Assembly: GCF_016907715.1 (NCBI RefSeq)
Contig: NZ_JAFBCM010000001.1
Coordinates: 3,534,001-3,598,000, forward strand
Length of the DNA: 64,000 bases
Origin: Tenggerimyces flavus
GTDB lineage: Bacteria > Actinomycetota > Actinomycetes > Propionibacteriales > Actinopolymorphaceae
Direction: 5' to 3'
This document shows positions 52,939 to 62,797 of this stretch, piece by piece. The notes below the pieces were generated by a model, which was given only the letters and a program-made list of their open reading frames with translations, was not told the DNA's origin and ran no database searches. The translations under genes and the position numbers were made by a program. Within the stretch, counting starts at the first letter, position 1, and every line of letters begins with the position of its first letter.

Positions 52939-55187
52939 ACAGTCGCGAGGAGAGGACGGAGGCGGCCGACGGTCGCCTCCGTTCCCTTCTCGCGGACGGC
53001 CTGAAGCAGGCCGATCTTCCGCCCACCGGCGTCGCCGTCGTTGCGGTCGGCGGGTACGGGCGGGGCGAGCTGTCCGCCGCCAGCGACCTCGACGTGATGC
53101 TCGTCCACGACAACCGGCTGCCCGACGTCGGCGCGATCGCCGAGGCCCTCTGGTACCCGCTCTGGGACGACGGCGTCGCGCTCGACCACAGCGTCCGTAC
53201 GGTCGAGGAGACTCGCGACGCCGCCGACCAGGACCTGCGTACGGCGATGTCCGTCCTCGACGCGAGGCACGTCGCCGGCGACCCCAGCCTCACGATCCGG
53301 CTGAGAACGACGCTCCTCGCCGACTGGCGCCGCGCCGCCCCGCGCCGGCTGCCCGAGCTCGAAGCGAGCTGCCGCGAACGAGCCGCCCGCGTCGGCGAGC
53401 TTTCCTCCCTGCTCGAACCCGACCTCAAGGAGGCCCACGGCGGCCTCCGCGACGGCGTCGTCCTGCGCGCGCTCGTCGCGACCTGGCTGGTCGAGCTCCC
53501 GCACGCCACGCTGGCCCGCCTCAGGGGCGAGCTGCTCGACGTACGCGACGCCCTCCACGTCGTCAGCGCGCGGCGCCCCACGGACAAGCTGCTCGCCGAG
53601 CTGCAACCCGACGTCGCCTCCGCCCTGGGCCTGCCCGACCGGGAGACACTGCTCCGGCGCGTCTACCAGGCCGGTCGTACGCTCGCGCACACCTCCGACA
53701 TCGCCTGGCGCCGCATCACCCGAGCCCGCGCGGTGAAGACCAACCGGCGCAACCGTTCGCCGGTCCGCCCCGGCCCACTGCTCACGCCGGTCGCGACCGG
53801 CGTCGCGATCTCCGACGGCGAGGTCGTGCTCACCCCGGACGCCCGCATCGGCCAGGACGCGCAGCTCCCGCTCCGCGCCGCCGACGCCGCCGCCCAACGG
53901 GGCCTGCTCCTGAACCCGTTCACCGCCGATCGGCTGTCCCGCGAGTTCCTGCCGCTGCCGAACCCCTGGCCGGACGAGGCCCGCCGGCTGTTCTCCGCGC
54001 TGCTCGGCACCGGCGCCGACCTGCTCCCGGTCTGGGAGACGCTCGACCAGTCCGGGCTGATCGAGCCGCTGCTGCCGGAGTGGGCGCACGTACGCTGCCG
54101 GCCGCAGTACTCGCCCGCCCACCGCCACACCGTCGATCGCCACCTGCTGGAGACCTGCGTCCAGGCGTCCGCGCTCGTACGACGCGTGGCCCGTCCGGAC
54201 CTGCTGCTCGTCGCCGCGCTGCTGCACGACCTCGGCAAGGGACACGACGGCGACCACAGCGATGTCGGCGCCGCGCAGATCCGCCAGATCGCCACCCGGT
54301 GGGGCTTCCCGCCGCGCGACGTCGCCACGTTGTCGCTGCTGGTACGCCACCACCTGCTGCTGTCGGAGACCGCGACCAGGCGTGACCTGGACGACCCGGC
54401 GACGATCAAGCGCGTCGCGATCGCGGTCGGCGACGCCGACACCCTCGACCTGCTCGCCGCGCTCACCGAGGCCGACTGCCGCGCGATCGGCTCGGTCGCG
54501 TGGACGCCGTGGCGCGCGAGCCTGTTGGCCCGGCTGGTCGAACGGGTCCGCTCGCGGCTCGAGCGCGGCGCCGTACCCGCGCCGCAGCCCCTCGACGCGG
54601 CCCAACGCCTGCTCGCCGCCCGCGTCGCCCAGTCCAGGGAGCTCGACGTGGTCGTCGAGGCCGGCGGCGACGGCAGCCGCGTCACGGTCGCGGCGCCGGA
54701 CCGCGTCGGCCTGCTCGCGACCGTCGCCGGCGTGCTCGCGCTCGGCCGGCTGGGCGTCCGTTCGGCCTCGGTCGACACCATCGACGACGCCGGGATCTCG
54801 GTCTGGGCCGTCACCGGAGACCGGCCGGACCCGGCGGTGCTGCGGGAACGGATCACGACCGCGCTCGCCGGCGGCCTCGACCTGGCCAAGCGGCTCGGCT
54901 CGGTCGACGACGCCTACGCGAAGCCGGGCGACGCGATTCCGCCGCGCGTACGCCTCGTCCCCGGAGCGTCCGCGCACGCGACCGTGGTCGAGATCCACGC
55001 CAAGGACCGGCCGGGCCTGTTCTACCGCCTCTGCGCCGTCCTGGCCGCCCACGACTGCTCGGTCCGTTCGGCCCATGTGAGCACCTGGGCCACCGAAGCG
55101 GTGGACGTCTTCTACCTGCAACCCCTGACAGAACCCGACCAGGTCGCGGTCATCCGTGCCTTAGAGGCGGCGCTAGCGGCAGGATGA
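52935..55187 (+). CDS. glnD: PII uridylyl/adenylyltransferase GlnD
   Basis: A 750-residue protein. The nucleotidyltransferase motif GGYGRGELSAASDLDVMLVH is near residue 39. After the NTase come a GlnD-specific helical domain (EPDLKEAHGGLRDGV), an HD domain (LLVAALLHDLGKGHDGDHSDVG near 430) and two ACT domains (VTVAAPDRVGLLATVAGVLALGRL near 575; VEIHAKDRPGLFYRLCAVLAAHDCSV near 685). It modifies PII in response to glutamine. ATG 52935 was preferred over GTG 52884. Confidence 0.95.
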   Translation: MNSREERTEAADGRLRSLLADGLKQADLPPTGVAVVAVGGYGRGELSAASDLDVMLVHDNRLPDVGAIAEALWYPLWDDGVALDHSVRTVEETRDAADQDLRTAMSVLDARHVAGDPSLTIRLRTTLLADWRRAAPRRLPELEASCRERAARVGELSSLLEPDLKEAHGGLRDGVVLRALVATWLVELPHATLARLRGELLDVRDALHVVSARRPTDKLLAELQPDVASALGLPDRETLLRRVYQAGRTLAHTSDIAWRRITRARAVKTNRRNRSPVRPGPLLTPVATGVAISDGEVVLTPDARIGQDAQLPLRAADAAAQRGLLLNPFTADRLSREFLPLPNPWPDEARRLFSALLGTGADLLPVWETLDQSGLIEPLLPEWAHVRCRPQYSPAHRHTVDRHLLETCVQASALVRRVARPDLLLVAALLHDLGKGHDGDHSDVGAAQIRQIATRWGFPPRDVATLSLLVRHHLLLSETATRRDLDDPATIKRVAIAVGDADTLDLLAALTEADCRAIGSVAWTPWRASLLARLVERVRSRLERGAVPAPQPLDAAQRLLAARVAQSRELDVVVEAGGDGSRVTVAAPDRVGLLATVAGVLALGRLGVRSASVDTIDDAGISVWAVTGDRPDPAVLRERITTALAGGLDLAKRLGSVDDAYAKPGDAIPPRVRLVPGASAHATVVEIHAKDRPGLFYRLCAVLAAHDCSVRSAHVSTWATEAVDVFYLQPLTEPDQVAVIRALEAALAAG

Positions 55188-55193
55188 GGTCAC

Positions 55194-55991
55194 GTGACCG
55201 ACGACGCGTATGACCTCGTCCAAGAGCTCGGCGCCTGGGCCGTCGACTACCTCGCCGACCGCCGACCGACCTCCGTCCGCACGAAACGGGACCCGGCAGA
55301 CCTCGTGACCGAGACCGACGAGGCGGTCGAACGGCACGTCCGCGCGGAAATCTCCAAGCGCTTTCCCTCCCATCGCATCGTGGGAGAGGAGTACGGCACG
55401 ACCGGCGCCGACGACGCGCCGACCTGGTACCTCGACCCGGTCGACGGCACGACGAACTTCGTCAACGGAGTGCCCTGGTTCTCGTTCTCCCTCTCGCTCG
55501 CCGACGCCCCGACCGGCCCCGACTGCGTCGTCGCGGGCGTGGTCGCCGACCCCTCGCGCGGCGAGGTCTTCACCGCCCAGCGTGGCCGCGGCGCGTTCGT
55601 CAACGGCACTCCGGTCAAGGTGTCCGCCGCGACGACGCTCACCGGCGGCGTCGTGCTCACGGAGTGGTCGGCGAGCAAGCCGTGGCCCGGCATGTCCGCG
55701 TTCGTCGAGCAGCTGTCCTCGCGGCACTGCACGATGCGGATCATGGGCTCCAGCGCGCTGACGCTGGCGAGTATTGCCGCGGACCGGGGAACGGCAGCGG
55801 TCAAGGGCTCGTTCCACCCGATCGATGATCTGGCCGGCGCGTTCATCGCCAGCGAGGCCGGCGCGATCACGCTGGACGAGGCTGGCACCCGGACGTTGCT
55901 GCCGGAACGTGGCGGCCTGCTTGTCGCCGCGCCTGGCGTGGCCCAGGATGCGTGGCACGCATGGACCGACGGACTGGGAGGCTCTTCGTGA
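55194..55991 (+). CDS. Inositol monophosphatase-family phosphatase
   Basis: A 265-residue protein. Lithium-sensitive phosphatase motifs: [33 protein letters not shown] (Glu70 region), [27 protein letters not shown] (DPxDGTxN), and [20 protein letters not shown] in place of the usual WDxAAG. The change from W to I in that last motif is unusual. Substrates include inositol-1-phosphate, histidinol phosphate and bisphosphates. GTGA overlap with the next oxidoreductase. Confidence 0.93.
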   Translation: MTDDAYDLVQELGAWAVDYLADRRPTSVRTKRDPADLVTETDEAVERHVRAEISKRFPSHRIVGEEYGTTGADDAPTWYLDPVDGTTNFVNGVPWFSFSLSLADAPTGPDCVVAGVVADPSRGEVFTAQRGRGAFVNGTPVKVSAATTLTGGVVLTEWSASKPWPGMSAFVEQLSSRHCTMRIMGSSALTLASIAADRGTAAVKGSFHPIDDLAGAFIASEAGAITLDEAGTRTLLPERGGLLVAAPGVAQDAWHAWTDGLGGSS

Positions 55992-57190
55992 CGACTGGAC
56001 ACCGTGTCGCCGTACTCGGCACCGGCCTGATCGGCGACTTCTACACCGCGAGCCTGAACGGGCGGCGCAGCGTCGACCGGGTCGAGGTCGTGTATTCGCG
56101 AAGCACCGAGCGCGCCACCGCGTTCGCCGAACGGCACGGCGTCCCTGTCGCCACGACCAGCCTGGAAGAGGCGGTCCAGCACCCCGACATCGACACGGTC
56201 GTCGTCGGCCTGCCGAACCACCGCCACGAGGAGGCGATCGCGCTCGCCGCGGCCGCTGGCAAGGCGATCCTCTGCACCAAGCCGCTCGCCCGGAACGCCG
56301 AGGAGGCTCGCCGCATCCTGGCGATCGTCGAGGACGCGGGCGTCTTCCACGGCTACCTCGAGGACCTCGTCTACACCCCGAAGACGCTCAAGGCGCTGGA
56401 GGCTGTCCGTGCCGGCGCCGTCGGCGACGTGCTGTGGGCCCGTTCCCGCGAGACCCACCCCGGCCCGCACAGCGCATGGTTCTGGGACAAGGAACTCGCC
56501 GGCGGCGGCGCGATCGTCGACCTGGCCTGCCACTGCATCGAGATCGCGCGGTCGTACGTCGGCAAGGACAACCGCCCGGTCGAGGTCATGTGCTGGGCCG
56601 ACACGCTCGTGCACCCGATCGACGCCGAGGACCACGCGATCGGGCTGATCAAGTTCGCGAGCGGCGCGGTCGGCCAGTTCGAGGTGTCGTGGGCGTTCCG
56701 CGGTGGCATGGACCTGCGCGACGAGGTCGCGGGCACCGAGGGGACGATCTGGACGAACCACTCGTTGCGGACAGGCTTCGAGATGTTCACCTCAGGCGCA
56801 GGTGCGGGCTACGTCGCGGAGAAGGCCGAGACCGACTCGGGCTGGCTGTTCCCGGTGGCGGACGAGCTGGCGGAGTACGGCTACTTCGAGATGTTCGGCG
56901 ACATGTTCGAGGCGATGGAGGCCGGCCGGGAGCCGGTCGAGACGTTCTACGACGGGTACGTGGTCAACGCGATCATGGACGCCTGCTACCGCTCGGCGGA
57001 GTCGAAGAAGTGGGAGCCGGTCGAGCTCGAATGGCGCGGCGGCGACGTCCAGCGGATCGCCCGGGCCGCCCAGACGTTGGACGGGAAGACCGTGATCAAG
57101 CAGGAGCTGCTGCCCGACGGCCGGGTCAAGCTCATCCTGAAGGACGAGACCACCGGTCAGTACGAGGATCGGGTGGTAAGCGGCGCCTGA
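55988..57190 (+). CDS. Gfo/Idh/MocA-family oxidoreductase (second)
   Basis: A 400-residue protein, GTG start overlapping the phosphatase stop. Rossmann motif [33 protein letters not shown] replaces EKP by TKP; catalytic region [21 protein letters not shown]. It is longer than the 28094 enzyme and of a different subgroup. Coupling with an inositol-phosphatase-like enzyme suggests a cyclitol or sugar phosphate pathway, in which the phosphatase frees the polyol and this enzyme oxidises it. That is an inference. Confidence 0.93.
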   Translation: MTTGHRVAVLGTGLIGDFYTASLNGRRSVDRVEVVYSRSTERATAFAERHGVPVATTSLEEAVQHPDIDTVVVGLPNHRHEEAIALAAAAGKAILCTKPLARNAEEARRILAIVEDAGVFHGYLEDLVYTPKTLKALEAVRAGAVGDVLWARSRETHPGPHSAWFWDKELAGGGAIVDLACHCIEIARSYVGKDNRPVEVMCWADTLVHPIDAEDHAIGLIKFASGAVGQFEVSWAFRGGMDLRDEVAGTEGTIWTNHSLRTGFEMFTSGAGAGYVAEKAETDSGWLFPVADELAEYGYFEMFGDMFEAMEAGREPVETFYDGYVVNAIMDACYRSAESKKWEPVELEWRGGDVQRIARAAQTLDGKTVIKQELLPDGRVKLILKDETTGQYEDRVVSGA

Positions 57191-57221
57191 TCTGCTTGAG
57201 GCGCACCAGTCGGCGGCCGAA

Positions 57222-57326
57222 GGCGTCGCCATCCCTAGTCGCCGCGCACGACGGCGCGACCTCGCCATCACAGCAGGCCATCCCGCCTGGGCGCCGTCGG
57301 CGCGTCGCCGTCAGGATGGCAACGCC
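57222..57326. repeat. 105-bp structured intergenic element (copy 2)
   Basis: GGCGTCGCCATCC (57222-57234) pairs with GGATGGCAACGCC (57314-57326), 12 of 13. Inner GC-rich arms CGACGGCGCG and GCGCCGTCGGCGCG pair too. Length and outer ends match the element at 15577-15680 after ftsY. It occupies the 196-bp gap before ffh; the rest contains only the ffh promoter region. Confidence 0.6.
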
Positions 57327-57386
57327 GCCGCCGACCTCTTGCGCCTGGGGTAGCCTGGCCAGACTGACGACTGACAGAGGATTCCA

Positions 57387-58970
57387 TTGTTCGCCACGCT
57401 TTCCGACCGCCTTGAAGCGACGTTCAAGAAGCTTCGCGGCAAGGGCCGGCTGACCGAAGCCGATATCGACACGACCGCGCGTGAGATCCGCATCGCCCTG
57501 CTCGAGGCGGACGTCGCGCTGCCGGTGGTGCGCGAGTTCATCGCTCAGGTCAAGGAACGCGCGCGCGGCGCGGACGTCCACCAGGCGCTGAATCCGGCCG
57601 AGCAGGTCGTCAAGATCGTCAACGAGGAGCTCGTCACGATCCTCGGCGGCGAGACCCGCACGCTCCGGTACGCCAAGACCCCACCGACCGTGATCCTGCT
57701 CGCCGGCCTCCAGGGCGCCGGTAAGACCACGCTCGCCGGCAAGCTCGGCCGCTGGCTCAAGGGCCAGGGGCACACGCCGATGCTCGTGGCGGCCGACCTG
57801 CAGCGCCCGAACGCGGTCGACCAGCTGAAGGTCGTCGGCGACCAGGCCGGCGTCGCGGTGTTCGCGCCCGAGCCGGGCAGCGGCGTCGGCGACCCGGTCG
57901 CGGTGGCGCGGCAGAGCATCGACCACGCCAAGCGGCAGCTGCACGACGTCGTGATCGTCGACACCGCTGGCCGGCTCGGTGTCGACGCCGACATGATGCA
58001 GCAGGCGATCGACATCCGCGACGCGGTGAAGCCGGACGAGATCCTGTTCGTCGTCGACGCGATGGTCGGCCAGGACGCGGTCACGACCGCCGAGGCGTTC
58101 CGCGACGGCGTCGGCTTCGACGGCGTCGTTCTGTCCAAGCTCGACGGCGACGCCCGCGGTGGCGCGGCGCTCTCGGTGCGGTACGTCACCGGCAAGCCGG
58201 TCATGTTCGCGTCGAACGGCGAGAAGCTCGACGACTTCGACGTCTTCCACCCCGACCGGATGGCGTCGCGCATCCTCGGCATGGGCGACGTCCTCACGCT
58301 GATCGAGCAGGCGGAGAAGGCGTTCGACGCCGACGAGGCCGAGAAGGTCGCGGAGAAGATCCGCAGCGAGCGCGGCTTCACGCTCGAGGACTTCCTGGCG
58401 CAGATGCAGTCCGTACGCAAGATGGGCTCGCTGCAGAAGATCCTCGGCATGCTCCCCGGCATGGGGGACATCCGCGAGCAGTTGGACCAGTTCGACGACC
58501 GCGAGCTCGACCGCGTCGAGGCGATCATCCGTTCGATGACGCCGTCCGAACGCGACGACCCCAAGCTGATCAACGGCTCCCGCCGCATGCGCATCGCGCG
58601 CGGCTCGGGCACCGAGGTGTCGGACGTCAACCGGCTGGTCGAGCGGTTCCTCGAAGCCCGCAAGATGATGAGCCAGCTCTCCCGCGGCAAGGGCCTCCCC
58701 GGCATGCCCGGTCTCCCGCCCGGCATGCAGGCCGCGATGGGTGGCAGCGGCGGCAAGAAGAAGGGCAAGGGCAAGAAGCAACGCGGCAAGGCTCGTTCGG
58801 GCAACCCCGCCAAGCGCGCCGCCCAGAACGCCGAACAAGCCCAACGCGCCGCCTCCGGAGCCCCGGGCGCTGCCTTCGGTGTCGAGCCGGAGCCGAACGG
58901 CCAGAGCGAGGAGAACTTCGAGCTGCCGAAGGAGTTCCGCCACCTCCTCGGCAACAAGGACGGCCAGTAG
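57387..58970 (+). CDS. ffh: Signal recognition particle protein Ffh
   Basis: A 527-residue protein, TTG start after AGAGGA. N domain (FATLSDRLEATFKKLRGKGRLTEADI), GTPase G domain (LLAGLQGAGKTTLAGKL near 103, DTAGRLGVDADMM, SKLDGDARGGAAL), and M domain (GFTLEDFLAQMQSVRKMGSLQKILGMLPG; SRRMRIARGSGTEVSDVNRLVERF), which binds 4.5S RNA and signal sequences. The C-terminal Gly/Lys/Ala-rich tail (GGKKKGKGKKQRGKARSG) is typical of actinobacteria. It partners with FtsY encoded at 14051. Confidence 0.98.
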   Translation: MFATLSDRLEATFKKLRGKGRLTEADIDTTAREIRIALLEADVALPVVREFIAQVKERARGADVHQALNPAEQVVKIVNEELVTILGGETRTLRYAKTPPTVILLAGLQGAGKTTLAGKLGRWLKGQGHTPMLVAADLQRPNAVDQLKVVGDQAGVAVFAPEPGSGVGDPVAVARQSIDHAKRQLHDVVIVDTAGRLGVDADMMQQAIDIRDAVKPDEILFVVDAMVGQDAVTTAEAFRDGVGFDGVVLSKLDGDARGGAALSVRYVTGKPVMFASNGEKLDDFDVFHPDRMASRILGMGDVLTLIEQAEKAFDADEAEKVAEKIRSERGFTLEDFLAQMQSVRKMGSLQKILGMLPGMGDIREQLDQFDDRELDRVEAIIRSMTPSERDDPKLINGSRRMRIARGSGTEVSDVNRLVERFLEARKMMSQLSRGKGLPGMPGLPPGMQAAMGGSGGKKKGKGKKQRGKARSGNPAKRAAQNAEQAQRAASGAPGAAFGVEPEPNGQSEENFELPKEFRHLLGNKDGQ

Positions 58971-59027
58971 CGGGCACTGGCCGCGTGCGGCCGAAGCATG
59001 ACCTATCGGGAGGAATCGCCTTGTGTA

Positions 59028-59043
59028 GTTGACGAAAGTCAAC
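59028..59043 (+). other. Small GAAA tetraloop hairpin upstream of the kinase operon
   Basis: GTTGAC-GAAA-GTCAAC, a 6-bp stem with a GNRA loop, lies in the 133-bp gap between ffh and the sensor kinase start. Just before it GGGAGGA precedes TTG TGT AGT TGA, a possible three-codon leader. It may be a regulatory RNA structure or the ffh terminator. No other structure was seen in this gap. Confidence 0.35.
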
Positions 59044-59103
59044 CACGAGGCGAGGTTTCCGGAGCAGACTAAAAGGCCACGGGGCCCCAACGAGGGAGCT
59101 CCG

Positions 59104-61302
59104 GTGCCTGAGAATGCGGCCATCGGCCGCGACCATGACGAGCAGCTCCGCCGTGACCTCACCGATGTCAGTGAGCAGCTCGCGGCGACGAACGAGATCC
59201 TCGCCGCCCTCGGTCGGGGCTCGACCGACCCGGACGCGGTGCTCACCACGATCGTGGAGACCGTACGCCGGCTCTGCCGCGCGGACTCCGCCTTCGCCTA
59301 CCTGCTGGAGAGCGGGGAGTTCCGCATCGCGAAGTCGCTCGGCGTCGCGGGCGAGGTCGCCGACTACCTCGTCCACCATCCGCCGACGCTCGACCGCGGT
59401 GTGCTCATCGGCCGTGTCGCGATCGCTCACCACACCGAGCAGATCGTCGATGTGCTCGTCGATCCGGAGTACGCGCGGATGGACCTGCAGGAGCTCGCCG
59501 GCTTCCGGACCACGATCGGCACACCCATGCTCGTCGACGGCGAGGTCGTCGGCGTCCTCAACCTCTGGCGCAACACCGTGGACCCGTTCGACGAGCGTGA
59601 GACCGCTGTGCTGGAGGCGTTCTCGGCACCAGCCGCGATCGCGATCCGCACCCTCGACCTCGTCACCACCCTCGCGCGCAAGGTCGAGCAGCTCGAGGCG
59701 CTCGCCGAGGTCGGGGAGGCCGTCACCTCCAGCCTCGACCTCGACGAGGTCCTCGCCACGATCGTGATGAACGCCGTCCGCATGTCCGGCGCCGACGGCG
59801 GCTCGATCATGCAGTACGTCGAGGAGGACCGCGGCTTCTCCGTTCGGGCCGCGTACGGCACCAGCGCCGAGCTGCTCGCCAAGCTGCGCGGCATCCGGAT
59901 CGACCTCGCCACCACGCTGGTCGGCCGGTCCGCGCTCGAGGGCCGGCCCCTGCAGGAGCCCGACATCTCCTCCGTCGACCGCGACCCGCACCTGCAGCTG
60001 ATGTACGAGGACGGTTGGCGCTCGGTGCTCGTCGCGCCGATGCTGCGCCAGGGCAGCTACGTCGGCGCGTTCGTCGTACGCCGCAAGACACCCGGCGGCT
60101 TCCCCGCGAGCACGGTCGACCTGCTCGAGACCATTGCCAGCCAGTCCGCGCTGGCGATCCACAACGCCGGCCTGTACCGCGAGCTGGAGCTGAAGACGCA
60201 CGAGCTCGAGGTCGCGAGCCGGCACAAGTCGGAGTTCCTCGCGAGCATGTCGCACGAGCTGCGCACGCCGTTGAACGCGGTCATCGGCTTCTCCGAGGTG
60301 CTACTGGAACGCATGTTCGGCGACATCAACGACCGCCAGGAGGAGTACCTGCGCGACATCCGCAACTCCGGCAGGCACCTGCTCGAGCTGCTGAACGAGA
60401 TCCTCGACCTGTCCAAGGTCGAGGCCGGCCGCATGGAGCTCGAGCCGACGACGTTCTCGGTCCGCCAGGCACTCCAGTACGCGCTCGCGATGGTCCGCGA
60501 ACGCGCCGCGAACCACGGCATCGACGCGGTGCTGGTGATCGGCGACGGCGTGGACCTGGTCGAGACCGACGAGCTCCGCTTCAAGCAGGTCGTGCTCAAC
60601 CTGGTCAGCAACGCGGTGAAGTTCACCCCGGACGGCGGCCACGTGACGGTCCAGGCCAAGGTCGACGGTTCGGAGCTGCGGATCAGCGTCACCGACGACG
60701 GTCCGGGCATCCCGGTCGAGGACCGCGAGCGCATCTTCGAGTCGTTCCACCAGGGCGGCCGCGGCGCGCCGAAGGAGGAGGGCACGGGTCTCGGCCTCAC
60801 CCTGTCGCGGCGCATCGTGGAGCTGTTCGGCGGCGAGATGTGGCTCGACACCGAGGTCGGTCGCGGCAGCACGTTCGGCTTCACCGTCCCGCTCGACCGC
60901 GCACCGACGTTCGTGCCGGACGCGCCGGTGCGGAGCACGGTGGTCTTGATCGAGGACGACCGGACGTCCGCGGACCTGTTCTCGGCGTACCTCGAGGGCA
61001 CCGGCATCGACCTGGTCAAGGTCCGCGACGGCGACGACGGTCTCGCGAGGGTACGCAAGGTACGACCATCGGCAGTGCTGCTCGACATCCGCCTGCCGGG
61101 CATGGACGGATGGGACGTTCTCTCAGCCCTGCAAGGCGATCCGAGCACGGCGGACATCCCGGTCATCGTCGTGTCGATCGTCGACGAACGCAGCCGCGGC
61201 CTGGCGATGGGAGCGCGGGAGTACCTGCTCAAGCCCGTCGGCCGGGACGACCTGCGGCGCGCCCTCGCCCGCACCGGAGCGCTTCCGAAGGAGGTGCGAT
61301 GA
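59104..61302 (+). CDS. Hybrid histidine kinase: GAF-GAF-HisKA-HATPase-REC
   Basis: A protein of 732 residues from GTG 59104 (GAGGGAG 5 bases upstream; TTG 59029 lacks a site). Two GAF domains (about 25-180, 205-360), dimerisation helix with the phospho-His (ASMSHELRTPLNAVIGFSEVL, H384), ATPase (ETDELRFKQVVLNLVSNAVKFTPDGG, DDGPGIP, GTGLGLTLSRRIVELFGG), and a C-terminal receiver (VLIEDDRTSADLF, LLDIRLPGMDGWD). There is no TM helix, so it is a soluble sensor. Three further genes follow with four-base overlaps. Confidence 0.96.
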   Translation: MPENAAIGRDHDEQLRRDLTDVSEQLAATNEILAALGRGSTDPDAVLTTIVETVRRLCRADSAFAYLLESGEFRIAKSLGVAGEVADYLVHHPPTLDRGVLIGRVAIAHHTEQIVDVLVDPEYARMDLQELAGFRTTIGTPMLVDGEVVGVLNLWRNTVDPFDERETAVLEAFSAPAAIAIRTLDLVTTLARKVEQLEALAEVGEAVTSSLDLDEVLATIVMNAVRMSGADGGSIMQYVEEDRGFSVRAAYGTSAELLAKLRGIRIDLATTLVGRSALEGRPLQEPDISSVDRDPHLQLMYEDGWRSVLVAPMLRQGSYVGAFVVRRKTPGGFPASTVDLLETIASQSALAIHNAGLYRELELKTHELEVASRHKSEFLASMSHELRTPLNAVIGFSEVLLERMFGDINDRQEEYLRDIRNSGRHLLELLNEILDLSKVEAGRMELEPTTFSVRQALQYALAMVRERAANHGIDAVLVIGDGVDLVETDELRFKQVVLNLVSNAVKFTPDGGHVTVQAKVDGSELRISVTDDGPGIPVEDRERIFESFHQGGRGAPKEEGTGLGLTLSRRIVELFGGEMWLDTEVGRGSTFGFTVPLDRAPTFVPDAPVRSTVVLIEDDRTSADLFSAYLEGTGIDLVKVRDGDDGLARVRKVRPSAVLLDIRLPGMDGWDVLSALQGDPSTADIPVIVVSIVDERSRGLAMGAREYLLKPVGRDDLRRALARTGALPKEVR

Positions 61303-61676
61303 CCCAGCGGATCCTGGTCATCGAGGACAACGCCATGAACCTCAAGCTGGTGCGCGACGTGCTCCAGTACGCCGGCTACGAGGTCGTCTCGGCGCGTACG
61401 GGGGAGGAAGGACTCGCCGCCGCGGAACGGTACGAGCCCGACCTCGTCCTGATGGACCTGCAGCTCCCCGGGATCGACGGAACCGAGGCGCTCCGGCGGC
61501 TCCGCGAGAACGACGAGCGCCGCGTCCCCGTGGTCGCCGTCACCGCGTTCGCGATGCAGGCCGATCGCGACCGCGCGTTCGAAGCGGGCTTCGACGGCTA
61601 CCTGGAGAAGCCGATCAGCATCCGTGCGCTGCCCGCACAAGTGCAGAGTTTCCTCAACGGTGGAAAGCGGAAATGA
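61299..61676 (+). CDS. Single-domain response regulator (DivK-like)
   Basis: A 125-residue protein, only a receiver domain: ILVIEDNAMNLKLVRDVL, phospho-Asp in LVLMDLQLPGIDG (D53), VTAFAMQ with the conserved Thr, and EKPI with the Lys. No output domain. Such proteins shuttle phosphate or bind partners allosterically. It is placed between a hybrid kinase and a receiver-cyclase, so it could be the intermediate or a phosphate sink. ATGA overlaps on both sides. Confidence 0.96.
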   Translation: MTQRILVIEDNAMNLKLVRDVLQYAGYEVVSARTGEEGLAAAERYEPDLVLMDLQLPGIDGTEALRRLRENDERRVPVVAVTAFAMQADRDRAFEAGFDGYLEKPISIRALPAQVQSFLNGGKRK

Positions 61677-62797
61677 CCGAGACGACGGTGCTGGTCGTCG
61701 ACGACCAGCCACAGAACGTACGACTCCTCGACGCCGTGCTCTCCCCACGCGGCTATCGCGTCCTCCGGGCGGACTCCGGCACGGCCGCGCTGGACCAACT
61801 GGAGACCGAGGACGTCGACCTCGTCCTGCTCGACATCGTGATGCCGAAGATGGACGGCTACGAGGTGTGCGAACGCATCCGCGCGAACGAGGCGACCGCG
61901 TTCCTGCCCGTCGTGATGATCACGGCGAGCGGGGACCAGGAGAAGCTGCGCGCCCTGCAGAGCGGCGCGGACGACTTCGTGACGAAGCCGTTCAACCAGG
62001 CCGAGCTGCTGGCGCGAGTGGCGTCGCTGGCGAAGGTGAAGCGCTACCACGAGACCGTACGCAAGCAGGCCGCCGAGCTCGCGGCCTGGAACCGGGAGCT
62101 GGAGAACCGCGTCGCGACACAGGTCGCGGAGCTCGAACGGGTCGGGCGGCTACGCCGGTTTCTCTCGCCCCAGTTGGCTGGTCTGGTCATCGACTCCGGC
62201 GACGAGTCGTTCCTGGAGAGCCATCGGCGGGAGATCGTCGTGGTCTTCTGCGACCTGCGCGGGTTCACCCCGTTCGCCGAGTCGAGCGAGCCGGAGGAGG
62301 TGATCGGCGTCATCCGCGAGTACCACGCGGCGCTCGGCGACCTGGTCTTCCGCTTCGAGGGAACGCTGGAACGCTTCACCGGCGATGGGCTGATGGTGTT
62401 CTTCAACGACCCGCTGCCGTGCGACGACGCGCCGCAGCGCGCGCTGCGGATGGCGGTCGCGATGCGGACCCGCGTACGCGAGCTGGCCGAGGGCTGGACC
62501 CGCCGCGGTCACGAGCTGGGCTTCAGCCTCGGCGTCTCGCAGGGGTACGCGACGCTCGGCCGGATCGGGTTCGAGGGACGCTTCGACTACGCCGCGATCG
62601 GCAGTGTCACCAACCTCGCGGACCGGTTGTGCTCGGCGGCCAAGCCCTGGCAGATCCTCACCACCCAACGCGTGCTGTCCGAGGCGGACGGCGTGGCGGT
62701 CGGCGACGCGGTGGGCGAGCTCATGCTGAAGGGCTTCAGCCGGCCGGTGAAGACGTACGACGTGAAGGGCCTGGACGAGTCGCGGGTGCCGCGATGA
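61673..62797 (+). CDS. Receiver-linked class III adenylate/guanylate cyclase
   Basis: A 374-residue protein. Receiver at 1-120 (VLVVDDQPQNVRLLDAVL, phospho-Asp D54 in LVLLDIVMPKMDGYE, VTKPF). A coiled coil follows (ETVRKQAAELAAWNRELENRVATQVAELERV). Class III cyclase at about 185-365: VVVFCDLRGFTPFAE (metal Asp), RFTGDGLMVFFND (second Asp), FDYAAIGSVTNLADRL (N-x3-R). All key catalytic residues are present. The kinase operon thus makes a cyclic nucleotide, or the domain has another triphosphate role. It overlaps the ATP-grasp gene. Confidence 0.95.
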   Translation: MTETTVLVVDDQPQNVRLLDAVLSPRGYRVLRADSGTAALDQLETEDVDLVLLDIVMPKMDGYEVCERIRANEATAFLPVVMITASGDQEKLRALQSGADDFVTKPFNQAELLARVASLAKVKRYHETVRKQAAELAAWNRELENRVATQVAELERVGRLRRFLSPQLAGLVIDSGDESFLESHRREIVVVFCDLRGFTPFAESSEPEEVIGVIREYHAALGDLVFRFEGTLERFTGDGLMVFFNDPLPCDDAPQRALRMAVAMRTRVRELAEGWTRRGHELGFSLGVSQGYATLGRIGFEGRFDYAAIGSVTNLADRLCSAAKPWQILTTQRVLSEADGVAVGDAVGELMLKGFSRPVKTYDVKGLDESRVPR